Made by a program: the position numbers and the translations under genes. Below are positions 13,701 to 23,158 of a stretch of DNA of 32,779 nucleotides, in pieces; within the stretch, counting starts at the first letter, position 1; each line of letters starts with the position of its first letter. A model generated the notes under the pieces. It was given only the letters and a program-made list of their open reading frames with translations. It was not told the origin of the DNA and did not search any database. The stretch covers positions 1 to 32,779 of the forward strand of contig FWWN02000502.1 of NCBI GenBank assembly GCA_900175165.2, read 5' to 3'. Source of the stretch: Rhizomucor pusillus (Eukaryota; Mucoromycota; Mucoromycetes; Mucorales; Lichtheimiaceae).

Positions 13701-14370
13701 TGTCGCAGCGAAGACGATGGATCAATTCGACTATCCACAACCTCATGGAACTCCTCCTGGTCCAGGATTTGTGCGGCACGTTTTGCTTTTCTATGCAATT
13801 CGTCGTATTCATGGAACTGGTTGGTACCCTGGCGCTCCCAGCCGCCATCTCGTTTACAATGTATTTGAGATTATCCTTGCCCTGCTCGGCCAGCCGGCCG
13901 TCGTATCTCTCATACTGCTTGCACTTATCCTCGGTCTCCCTGCAGTCCTGATCGTCATGACAAGCCGCAAAGTTGTATACATTGCGTGGATGATTATTTA
14001 TCTGGTGAGTCTCCCCATCTGGAACTTTGTCCTGCCTAGCTACGCGTACTGGCACTTTGACGACTTTACCTGGGGCGAGACACGCAAAGTCGAAGGCGCA
14101 GGAAAGGATACCGACCACGGTGAAAAACAAGGAAAATTCGATAGCTCCAAGATCACTATGAAAAAATGGAGTGAATATGAACGGATACGACAGTACCAGC
14201 AGAAGTGTGCTCGTGCAGCTGCTGCTCAGAAAATTGAACGCGCTCCTCCACAACTAGAACCCTTGCCTGTGCCTCGATACAGCCACGATGATCACTGGCA
14301 TGAAGCCATTGTCAACTCGGCAACAACTACAACAGAATCATCAACCTCGCCGTCGTCATCATCATCTTAA
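10732..14370 (+). CDS. Class IV chitin synthase (division 2, Chs3-type), with one frameshift
   Basis: Membrane glycosyltransferase making chitin from UDP-GlcNAc at the plasma membrane; about 1129 aa once one apparent frameshift is bridged. Exons: 10732-11023, 11144-11750, 11814-12410, 12478-14370. Transmembrane segments occur near residues 112-132 ([15 protein letters not shown]), about 378-402 ([17 protein letters not shown]) and in a C-terminal cluster. The catalytic half in exon 4 shows VDADT (near residue 751), [21 protein letters not shown] and the signature QRRRW (near residue 909). The N-terminal VIHGWAY region and the C-terminal [17 protein letters not shown] fit class IV. No myosin head is present, which excludes classes V and VII. 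Near 13862-13870 the frame must move by one base, and conserved sequence continues at once in the new frame. Intron 2 (11751-11813, 63 nt) is a multiple of three without a stop. The gene converges on APC2. Confidence 0.93.
13860..13870 (+). other. Single-base frameshift in the chitin synthase
   Basis: Upstream frame reads ISFTMY; one base later the frame continues as [14 protein letters not shown] and then the conserved [10 protein letters not shown]. One base is missing, most simply a T of the TTT run at 13863-13866. No intron fits, because the only GT..AG pairs nearby would delete conserved residues. Confidence 0.75.
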
Positions 14371-14398
14371 TAATCACACCGTAATGATAATTTTTGTA

Positions 14399-17325
14399 TT
14401 AAATCCTTGTCAATTGATATTTTCCATCGTCTGTGATTTGTAGCACGTCTTCTGTTTGCCAAAAGTCTAAACTATTCTCAACCAACTCCTCGCTAACTCC
14501 AATCTTACTCGCAATCTCTGTGCTTGTCATGCATTCTATATAAATATTTATTTTTTCTTGCTTGAGCAACGTGTTCTACTTTTTCCCTTTGTTACGGATC
14601 TTACCTGTTCCGGAAAATAGAGAAATGACTTTGGCTTGGATTGGGTTCACTACTTTTTGTATCGTCTCCTGTGTAGACTCAAAATACAAGTCGATCGTGA
14701 CCGACCCCTTGGATATATCCCACTCAAGGCGTTGAGCGCCTCGCAGTTCTTTGAATTTTTCAGAATACCGCTGTTGAAACCTACGGTATAGCAGATTTTA
14801 GCAAAAAGCTGCTGCTTTTTTTTCCAGTGCGACAAGATTAATTTACTTTTGTACGCCCGGAAGCGGGTCCATATCTGGGGAAGGTTTGTCTCCATCGGGC
14901 CAATAGTACCGGGACAGCATTTTGAGATGAAAGTCGTAACCAACTTCCAGACCGTCGTTGTCGAACGACGACAACGACCGGATTTGCCTGTCCATGCGAG
15001 TGCTTTCGGCAATATCTCTGATCATTACATCGCAGCGGCTGAATGTATCCTGCGGGAAACGGCTCTTGAGCTTCTCCAAAAGTATAATTTCGTCATCCAT
15101 GTTGTAGTCGGGCAACGACAACAGCGCGTTTGCCAACCCGACTTGGTATGCCCTAATAAGCATCTTGGTGCTGTTGCACATGCTGACAAGCAAAGCAACC
15201 GGATCGAGCGATAACCGCTGCAGCCGTTGCAAACGCGCATTCGTGTCATCAATTTGGGCCTGATGCTCCAGCTCCTTGTGTTCAAATACATATATCTCCT
15301 CAACGTCATCTAGACTGCTTTCTTCTTCTCGTATCAGTTCAACTATTGCATCCGGGACATCCTCCCTAGTCTCGCTATTTCACATATTAGTTTTCACGGG
15401 ATTAACATACTGGATGCTAGTATCTCACGTCAAATATGCCCATATTCTGTCCATAATGGGAAGTAGCACCTCACATGTGGGATTGATAATCCGTATGCAA
15501 TGCATACACAGGATCGCCATATGCAGGATCTCGATTGTTGCAGCTCCCATATGCAAAAGTCGTACATCGAACCTAGAGATTTTTGCATTTTCCAGCGTGG
15601 AGACATATGACACATGACCTTATTATTTTCTTACGTTTCTAATATAGCATCTTTTATGCGCCAAAGCAAACCATAGCTGTTGCAGACTTCGTAAGACAAA
15701 CTCGGAGCTTGCATGTCAATGATAAGCTTCAAATCTTCAATGACGGGTAATGATTCTGGATAAGATAAGATTATTTCAAACAAGTATGATAACCTTGCCA
15801 GCCACGTTAATGTCAGTACTACATTGTTCAATATCTCAACTTTATATATCTGTTACCTGGAATCTGAAAAGGCTTTGTAGTAGAGGTGCTCTGCGCGTAG
15901 CTTACAGCGTAAAAAGTCATACCAGGTTGTCTCCTCTGATGGTAAAATATAGGAGAGCCACGGAAGAACCACGTTCCGTATCCAGTTGAGACCATCGCGC
16001 AACATATGATTTGATATACATTCATCTTCATTCCACTGCGTCCGGCCAGCGGACAACTCGGCGATCAGCTTGGTCCAATCAGGCGTCAACTTTAGCGCAT
16101 TGATCTTTATGCATAGCTGTGCAAATTCTTTGACGGCTGTAGCTGGTTCTAGATCGTTGCTGGTAACTACATCCACCCATTTCTCAGCGGCCGGATCGTC
16201 TTCAGATTGGATAACATTTTCACATCGTTGCTGTAGAAATGCATCGGGCATTTGGGCTATATCCATTAACGGTGGCAGGTCGGTATCGAGTGTTGCACGA
16301 AGGATCGCTTCGTTGTTGGGAATGCTGGAGAAAGGAGATGCTATGGGAAGACCTCGTTCGTTGTCGTTGTAAATACTCTCAAACTCTTTGCATGACTGGG
16401 TATACATAGCATCTAATAATTGAAAAAAGTCGGGTGTCGTATGCAATAATTTTTGAAGCGCTTTGCTGCAAGATGTTTGCACTGCGTTTTGGACGTTTGG
16501 TGATGAGATAATACTAAATGATTGGGTTTGAGCACTTTGTCAGATGAAAAGTGTCATTCTCAGGGAATACTATACGTTAGCATGTCCAACTCGAGAGGTC
16601 TTTGGACCATCTCGTAGACTGTGTATATATCTGCGACAAAATCCAACCATTCTTGATGCGTATGAACCTTTTATATATTGTGAGCAAACTCGACGATTCT
16701 TTCAAAAATTTAGTGTCTCTCTCACTTTTGATGAAGACGATGATCGCGTAAAAGTAGCAGTAGATTGATAATCAGTGCTAATCGAGCTTTGGCTGGATTG
16801 TGTCAACGAGGGTACATAATCTTCGCTTCCGTGGGATGCTGTCGAGTCATCCACCGCGGATTCTTTGCGTGAATATCCTTCAAATAAATTCCATTCGTCA
16901 ATGTACGGTTTTATCTGCTCGATAAAGTACTGGGTCGCGATAGCTAGTTGCCACTTGTGAGTTAAGTTTTCGATGCACGACGTTTATTTCCAAACAGTAC
17001 CTCGATAATAATCGCATACCAGTGCTTGCGGAAGCTTCATATCCATAAAGCATTTGATCGGCGAATCTCGCACTTTTTTGTATTAAAGGATGTTAGTTTT
17101 ATGTGTGTAGAGTCGCAACAACAAAAGAAAGCTTACAAGTCAAAAGACGTGGCGATACGTCGCAGATCTGCAGAATGTCGACCATGGTAGGAGGCTATCA
17201 AAACACAAGGACATTGAATGGGAAGATCGTCTTGCTTTACAGTACAGTTTGCTTACTCTCTCCTGGCCATAGCATTTGCGGTACTGGATTGTGAACACAT
17301 CGATCGCGTATCGGTGAGGTACCAT
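14399..17325 (-). CDS. APC2: Anaphase-promoting complex subunit 2 (cullin-type scaffold)
   Basis: Cullin-like core of the APC/C, the E3 ubiquitin ligase that binds Apc11 and drives mitotic exit; about 766 aa from ATG 17325. Exons (minus): 17325-17257, 17194-17137, 17072-17020, 16953-16726, 16667-16576, 16513-15857, 15793-15635, 15572-15429, 15374-14847, 14780-14605, 14535-14399; phases agree at every junction. Family signatures: YPESLPVIEDLK, YLTETREDVPDAIV (created by splicing), LSLPDYNMDDEI, LLEKLKSRFPQDTFSRCDVM with IRDIAES, FHLKMLSRYYWP, AQRLEWDISKGSVTIDLYF and a C-terminal winged-helix segment (TSTEIASKIGVSEELVE). Yeast and human homologues are about 820-850 aa, so the poorly conserved N-terminus may be incomplete. 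An upstream ATG at 17439 in the same frame would add 38 residues but overlaps the neighbouring small gene. The stop lies 28 bp from the convergent chitin synthase stop. Confidence 0.9.
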
Positions 17326-17354
17326 GCGTTCCCAAAATGGAAAGAGGAGAGCTT

Positions 17355-17681
17355 TCAAATGGGCGGGCCTGCACTCCAATCTTCTGGTACTGCAGCCTTC
17401 AACGGCACAGCCGTGTATATATCTGCTATTTAATTGCATTATGTAAAAAGGAAAATAATGAAATAGTAACAGTAGGTATATAGTGTCGTTTTATAAAACT
17501 GCGTCATGATTAGCACTTGTCGCGTACCTTTGTCCCCGGAGATTCGAATTGGCTGTACGGCAGGCTGTTTTCGCAAGTCCGCGGGAGGGACAACACTCTG
17601 GCCCGGCAGCACGGATACTCGATTGCAGCTAAAGCTGCTTGGCAAGTTATGTATGTCAAGTAAAAGTAACCGTACATGCAT
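17355..17681 (-). CDS. Hypothetical 74-aa protein
   Basis: Two-exon small gene: 17681-17528 and 17425-17355, joined by a 102-nt intron (GTACGC donor, AAATAG acceptor). The phase is consistent and the product is proline- and valine-rich, with VSVLPGQSVVPPADLRKQPA in exon 1 and YTAVPLKAAVPEDWSAGPP near the end. I do not recognise the family. The start at 17681 is preceded by an in-frame stop. Its stop lies only about 30 nt before the preferred APC2 ATG on the same strand, so it might instead belong to an alternative 5' exon of APC2 or to a longer neighbour. Support is the clean splice phase and protein-like composition only. Confidence 0.4.
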
Positions 17682-18065
17682 GATTCATAATATTAATGGA
17701 AGATAAATCTAGAGTACAGCCATGGTTCTTTTGTCTCCATATATCTGAATCAAAACTTTTCAAGGACCACTCGAGTTATGACGGTTCGACGGCCGGTTGT
17801 AACAAGAGAAGACAGAGCAAGCGAGGAGTTCGCTGTAAAAAAAAATATACAAGAAAAATTGATGACAAAAGTTAAGGTCAACGTATATGTATACGATTGC
17901 GGTAACCCGGAGGTTAGGAGGCAACCAAGAACAACGGCTTGACCAGACTTGAAATTATGTACACGGCGACCAATGGCGATGTTGCCGCAGCGTTTATACA
18001 CACTGAATGATAAAAACGATAGATGAAACATTTATGTTGGATAGGCATGGAAAAAGTTCTTCTTC
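17682..18065. other. Intergenic stretch, minus-strand genes on both sides
   Basis: Spacer between the 74-aa gene and the stop of the 310-aa gene. Nothing recognisable; presumably 3' UTR of the upstream gene and promoter of the next one. Confidence 0.5.
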
Positions 18066-19198
18066 CTACAGACTGCGATTACCGTGATGATTCCAATCCT
18101 CTTCACCATCATCCAAAGAGTATCCCTCAAATGGTATGCTTTCGTAAGGTATCCGAGCTTGTATCGCATATATATCATGCGTATCCTGTTCATCAGATTG
18201 TAGCTCTGCAATGAGTGGAGGCGGTGGTGGGGGTAAAAATGCTAGGTCTTCCTCTGGAGTAGGATCAAGGCTCATGCGGTCCATTCTCGTACTACGTATA
18301 CATGCAGTAAAATATATCATGTTAGTCGTCCTTTCAGGCACCACGATCGATCGATGCATCTTGTCTCATATTACCTTAGAGTATCTGCTGCCATAGTATG
18401 ATGTTGACGTCTCACACGATGCTCCATGTACATCTCCTTGTATTGTTCGATTGCCTTGTGGCGCTCTTCTTGCAATTTTATGGATTCATCGATCGTCAGC
18501 ATACAGACTTTGGGCTACACTGCAATGTCAGCGTAAATTCGAGCCTAAAAGTAAAAAGTATTAGTTGTACCTGGTTATCTACTACAAAGCTGCCTTCAGC
18601 GGTGAAGCTTCTGCTGCTGCTGGTAGACGACGGAGGAGCAGAGGAGATGGAGCAGCTAGAAGACATTCTCCGCTGCAATGCAGTGATGGCTAGGCCGTCT
18701 CTGCTGTTGCTGCATAAACTCGCGCGCCGTGACAGACTTGAAGAAGAAACACTGTTGGCACGCGCTCGGGCATTTTCTGCCGCGACGATGCGCCGTCTTG
18801 TCAGCTGCTGAGGTGTGTGAAGGCTCAGGCTTGTGAAACCTCTTGTCAGGGCACACTCGCGGTCTTGCAAAGTGTTCTCAGGTGTGATCTCAAGATCAGG
18901 CAAGCTCTCGTCCTGCAAGAGCAGGTCGATCTGCCGTATTCGTTCCTGGAGCTTGGCTCCTCTGTCCGGTAGAGTGCTTGTCAGTTCTCTAAAGTAAATA
19001 TATAATCAGTGCGTAAGCAGCAGGTAAAGAGGCAACGGCAGACGCATACCTCCGGCGCAGCATATTCACGTTGCGCTCCCTCAAACTCAAGAGTTCTGAG
19101 CGACTGTATGCCGCAAACGCCTTCCTGACAGCGTCTGGCACACGATCAGCAACATGAGCTGCTCGCTGTGATGGAAGTGATCGGGTGGTCTTGGTCAT
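18066..19198 (-). CDS. 310-aa protein with possible Gdown1/GRINL1A-like N-terminal motif
   Basis: Four exons with matching phases: 19198-19050, 18988-18571, 18514-18375, 18291-18066. The first junction builds a charged helical region (SELLSLRERNVNMLRRRELT followed by STLPDRGAKLQERIRQID), residues about 33-72. This resembles the conserved segment of metazoan Gdown1 (GRINL1A/POLR2M), an RNA polymerase II-associated protein with the pattern EL..L..R...L.......LPDxGxK. The middle is rich in Ser and Arg (about residues 95-185). A second helical stretch follows (SIKLQEERHKAIEQYKEMYM), then a poly-Pro run and an acidic C-terminus. The resemblance is from memory and short, so function is uncertain; a plain coiled-coil protein is the alternative. 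The gene lies head to tail behind QNS1. Confidence 0.62.
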
Positions 19199-19479
19199 GT
19201 GGACGGATGAGAGTGGTTACAACCATGCTTTGGCGACCGCCTTGCAGCAAAATTTGGTCCTTCCCGTTTTATGCAAGCGTTTTGCTTCCCAATAATACCA
19301 TACATTTCCAACATACAAGTACATTATTTCCTTCGTGGTTGTTTTTTAGTTTTTTATCTCCCCTGAGCAATTTACATTGAAGCGACGTCTTTCGTATCTT
19401 AGTGTTTGCCGTCAACATGAGAGTTTAATGATATAATGATCCTTTTAAATAATCATCATTGTAATTTAATTTCTGTTAT

Positions 19480-22164
19480 CTAGTCTATTGAATCTGCAGC
19501 TTCGTTCTGCTCGAGCTTCTCTGCAGCTTTGTCAATGCGACTAAATTGCCACCTCCAGCCCGCATTGTACAAGAACGGCCGCAGATCGAACCGATTATCA
19601 TCTGGACTGTAAGCTTCTGCATGATACGAAGGGGTAAGCGTCGTCAGTTTGTGGCGATTAATAGAATAATAGAAGAAGAACCGTTTGACCTTGGCGGCAA
19701 CCTTTTTTAAAAGAGGTGGACATGGTTTAGCGTTACCTTTCAGCAAGCAATTCTTTTTTCCTTTAATCTTCCTACCTCTGTAGGTCGCAGCTGCTGTCCC
19801 CATTCATGCCACAATTTGAAAAACATCGAGTAAGGTCCGCAACGCTCAATCTTGCGCAGGCGGCCAAACTGGGATAGCTCAGCGTAGGTCATGCCCATAT
19901 CAGCTTCGTCCGATTGCACATAGTCTTCTGTAATAGGCTCCAGCTCTGCTGTAGGTGTTGCCTCCAAAAACTCTTCGAGAATCGGCATGTTGAATTCGTC
20001 GCGAGCGTAGGCAATAAAGCGTTTAAGATCAAGTTTACTGATAGCACCAATTGGGTTGATATCTGCGCTGCTGCAGTCGTATTTTGTAAGGTAACCACGC
20101 AAACTCTCGTCAACATTTGCGCTTCCAAGGACCAAAAGTCCTCCCGGTTTGGATCTGGTCCAAGGCATCAATTGTGCAAAAAGATACGAAAGCAGCATTC
20201 GAAGACGAGCCTGGATGTTCTGGAGCGCCAGGTTTTCAGTATCGGATCCTCCATGCACCCGATATCTGGGTGTTTTGCCGGTAACGAGCGAGAAGAGGCC
20301 ATGGATGGTTGTAACAACTGTATCCATATTCAGATCTGTGTGGTAACTGCCAATGACTCGCGCTAGCTGCTTTGCACGTTCTCTGGTTTCATTGCTCGAG
20401 TTGGATGTGCCCATGTAGCAAGTGTAAAAAATGCGATAAGCGAACTCTGCCGGATCTTTAGGAATGTAATCCTCCTGGTTTGCCAAGCGACGAGCATCGG
20501 CAATAACCTGCTGATTGCCCTTCTCTGCTTCCTTAACTACAAGGCGACACATGGATGCAACGATAACTGCAGTGGCACAGCTGTCGATACCTCCGCTGAG
20601 AGGCAAGAAATATCCTGCTGTTTTGGAGCGGCGAAGGTAATCCCAAAGCCAGCATGCAGGGCCAAGCGCAATTTCCTCCTCGGGGCTGTGATAGAAGGGT
20701 TCTCGAGGCTTGTTAGGGATAAGCCCAGGATCGGAATCCATGTTTGGATGGGAGAGCGATAAATTTACGTCCTCGCGATGGTAGGCTTCCGTGTGTGTTG
20801 CCTGTATACCACGGCTTGCCACTCGAGCACGGAAGGAGCGTACATCCTCTAAATCCACAGTCGCTGTCACCACTTCCTAGATATCGCGTTTTTAGATTGT
20901 GTCTTTTTGCGTTGATCACACCGTGAATACATACCACATCCGACAAGGAAAACTGGGATCCTTGAGCAACAACTTCACCGTTCATAACAATCATAGCGCA
21001 TCCATCATAATATAAACGATCGCCATCGCAACCTTGCTGATTGGCATAAAGATAGATACCGCCAACCTAGCAGCGCAATTTAATTATCTGCAAAACAACA
21101 AGTTCCGTTGTCATCATACCTTGGCAGTTGCAGCCTTGATAAGGTCGATGCGTGTATTTAATTTTCGGAGCTCATGGTGACTACCACTGCTATTCGTAAA
21201 GATCTCGACGCCGTCTAAACCCATACTGATGTGGGGACTATTCCAAAGAACTCATTGTTACGCTAATCGAAAGTATAGAGTTTAAAGAGATCTTGTACCT
21301 CTGAGGTGTAAATAACTCCTCGCATGTTTCGCATCCAATGCAAGTGTCCAAAGTGCTAACAACCGCGTCACCAAATGGAACAGTTGTCTGTTGTTTTCGT
21401 GTAATTAATCCATGTAATAATATCAAGTGGAACAGTGGCTAACAGACTTACCTGTCCGGTAACTGCCTGGATCATGCGAGGAAGATAGAATCGCTCGACC
21501 TTCTTTGGAACCCAAGGAGTGAAGAATCGCAACTCGCGATAGTTGCCGTCATTGGCAAGGAACATTTTGGGCCGAATCAAGACGATTTTTCCGTCGCACA
21601 GGATGACTCTGCAGTTGTACTTGACAGTCTTGTGCATTACAGGCCTATGACATAATATAATTGTTCAGCATTACACATAGTCCTTTGCATACCGAGAACT
21701 ACATGAACAACGTACATGCCGATGTCTAGGATCATATCCTTGGATTCGTCACTTTTGATAATGGCTGCTAGAACTTCCCAGGAATGGAGATATGTATCCC
21801 CTATTGCGTCCGCCTGTGAGGTAAGATCTACAACAAAGATGACGATAATCGATATCTCTCCCTTACCTTCCAAAAAGTGGTCGTAGCATCCGTAACCACT
21901 ATACATATCCTGGTCAATTATCCATTCCTCGCATCAGCATGGTTTTCAGATATTATACCTCACTTCAAGCTCGGGGCCCACGCGCAACTTCGCGCCTTTC
22001 GTCTTGGCAATGCGAATGCTCTCGAGAATTCGTTCAAGATTGCCTTCGAAATCCAATGCCCACTGATTGAGCGAGCAGGTGGCAACAGTTATCCTATGCG
22101 ATTGGTTGAGCGATACTACAGCAAGGTATCATAATATTCCCACATTGACTTACAAATGCCCCAT
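19480..22164 (-). CDS. QNS1: Glutamine-dependent NAD+ synthetase
   Basis: Last step of NAD+ biosynthesis: amidates deamido-NAD+ using ATP and ammonia from glutamine. Exons (minus): 22164-22154, 22093-21959, 21898-21867, 21800-21716, 21644-21452, 21387-21299, 21237-21120, 21066-20935, 20876-19776, 19701-19480; about 705 aa against 714 in yeast Qns1. Exon 1 codes only MGH plus two bases, and the join gives the family start [19 protein letters not shown]. The N-terminal nitrilase-type glutaminase shows the Glu of GPELEV and the region of the catalytic Cys in [18 protein letters not shown], followed by [14 protein letters not shown]. The C-terminal synthetase has the PP-loop [12 protein letters not shown], then [19 protein letters not shown], and ends [34 protein letters not shown]. 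No breaks are seen. It is transcribed away from the YAR1-type gene. Confidence 0.96.
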
Positions 22165-22279
22165 TTTTATGCAACAATGGACGAGGGGAGGAAAGCACAG
22201 CGGATGTCAAAAAAGCCATCTATAATTGTTCCAATTTTTTTTCCACCACACCACCTCCTGCTATAATTCATTCTCCCCC
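22165..22279. promoter_or_regulatory. Compact divergent promoter, QNS1 / YAR1-like
   Basis: Only 115 bp separate the two start codons of divergent genes. It holds two TATAATT words (22221-22227 and 22262-22268) and a T-tract flanked by CA-rich sequence. Assignment as a shared promoter follows from the gene arrangement; individual factor sites are not identified. Confidence 0.6.
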
Positions 22280-22891
22280 ATGGCATTGAATCAGGAACTA
22301 CTCGACGACGTGATTTACTGCGCTCGGTACGGTGAACTTGAGGAGCTCAGGAACGCTAATCCTGCACCGGAATACTATATCGAGAAGAACGAAGCAGGCA
22401 ACACTGCATTGCACATGGCCAGTGCAAACAACCATACTGGTAAAGAGTGAAAGCAACTTTATCCAATATTTATATTTACCAAGCAACGCTGCCGTAGACG
22501 TTATTTCCTTTATCCTCGAATTGCTGACACAGTACAAGGGTGATCAAGTTAAAAACTTTGTGAACATTCAAAACAATGAAGGCAACACTCCGTTACACTG
22601 GGCAGCTTTAAACGGTCACCTGGAAGCAGTAGAGCTCTTGGTCAAGAGCGGTGGTGACTGCAGAGTAAGAAGATGCTATTGTAAAGAAAAGAAAAGATGC
22701 AATAATGGGACTGACGGTTCTTTCTTTGGCAGATCAAGAACGAAGCAGGACATTCCCCGACTTATGAAGCACAGCAGAGAGGACACGAAAAGGTGGCAGA
22801 ATACTTTTTGCAGACAATGATTGAAGAAGAGCCGGATGAACCTATGGGCGAGGACGAACAATTCGTAGAGCGAGGATATCAGCAGCAATAG
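22280..22891 (+). CDS. YAR1: Ankyrin-repeat protein, Yar1-like
   Basis: Small ankyrin protein of about 161 aa. Exons: 22280-22439, 22498-22664, 22733-22891 (introns 58 and 68 nt). The joined protein has ankyrin repeats with the TPLH-type motif: GNTALHMASANNHTDVISFI (spanning junction 1), GNTPLHWAALNGHLEAVELL, and a third degenerate one starting IKNEAGHSP. It ends with an acidic tail (EEEPDEPMGEDEQ). Overall order, the spacing between repeats and the acidic C-terminus match yeast Yar1, the chaperone that escorts ribosomal protein Rps3 to the nucleus for 40S assembly; Yar1 is somewhat longer (about 200 aa). The ATG at 22280 follows a pyrimidine-rich leader. An unrelated two-to-three repeat ankyrin protein is the alternative. 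Confidence 0.85.
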
Positions 22892-23158
22892 AAAGAAAAA
22901 AGTTCATGGCATATATCATCTCTTTATGTAAATCATTACTACACTATGCATTGACCTCGAAAATTGCACAAAAAGAGGCCAGATCTATTTTCCCACCGCA
23001 GTAAGGGAGCAATCATTTCCATTTTTGGTGTTTGTTATGTGTCCCAAGGGACCAAAAACAGAACTAAAGTTTCGCTAGCTATATGCCGATTGTTTACAAT
23101 TCTGTCACCTTGTTATTCTCTTTTTCTTTTCCTTATTACTTTCCTTTTGGTTCTTTAA

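Noticed and set aside
13717..13860. Separate short gene starting inside the 3' part of the chitin synthase
   Set aside because: The frame opens antecedent to the frameshift, and only sequence after about 13863 is conserved, as the continuation of the chitin synthase.
13534..14253. 239-codon minus-strand open frame
   Set aside because: Antisense shadow of the chitin synthase; no motifs, and the sense strand has clear conserved catalytic sequence.
16544..16768. 74-codon plus-strand frame
   Set aside because: Overlaps APC2 exons 16667-16576 and 16953-16726 on the other strand, which have matching phases and family sequence.
19914..20366. 150-codon plus-strand open frame
   Set aside because: Antisense to the large QNS1 exon, which is strongly conserved.
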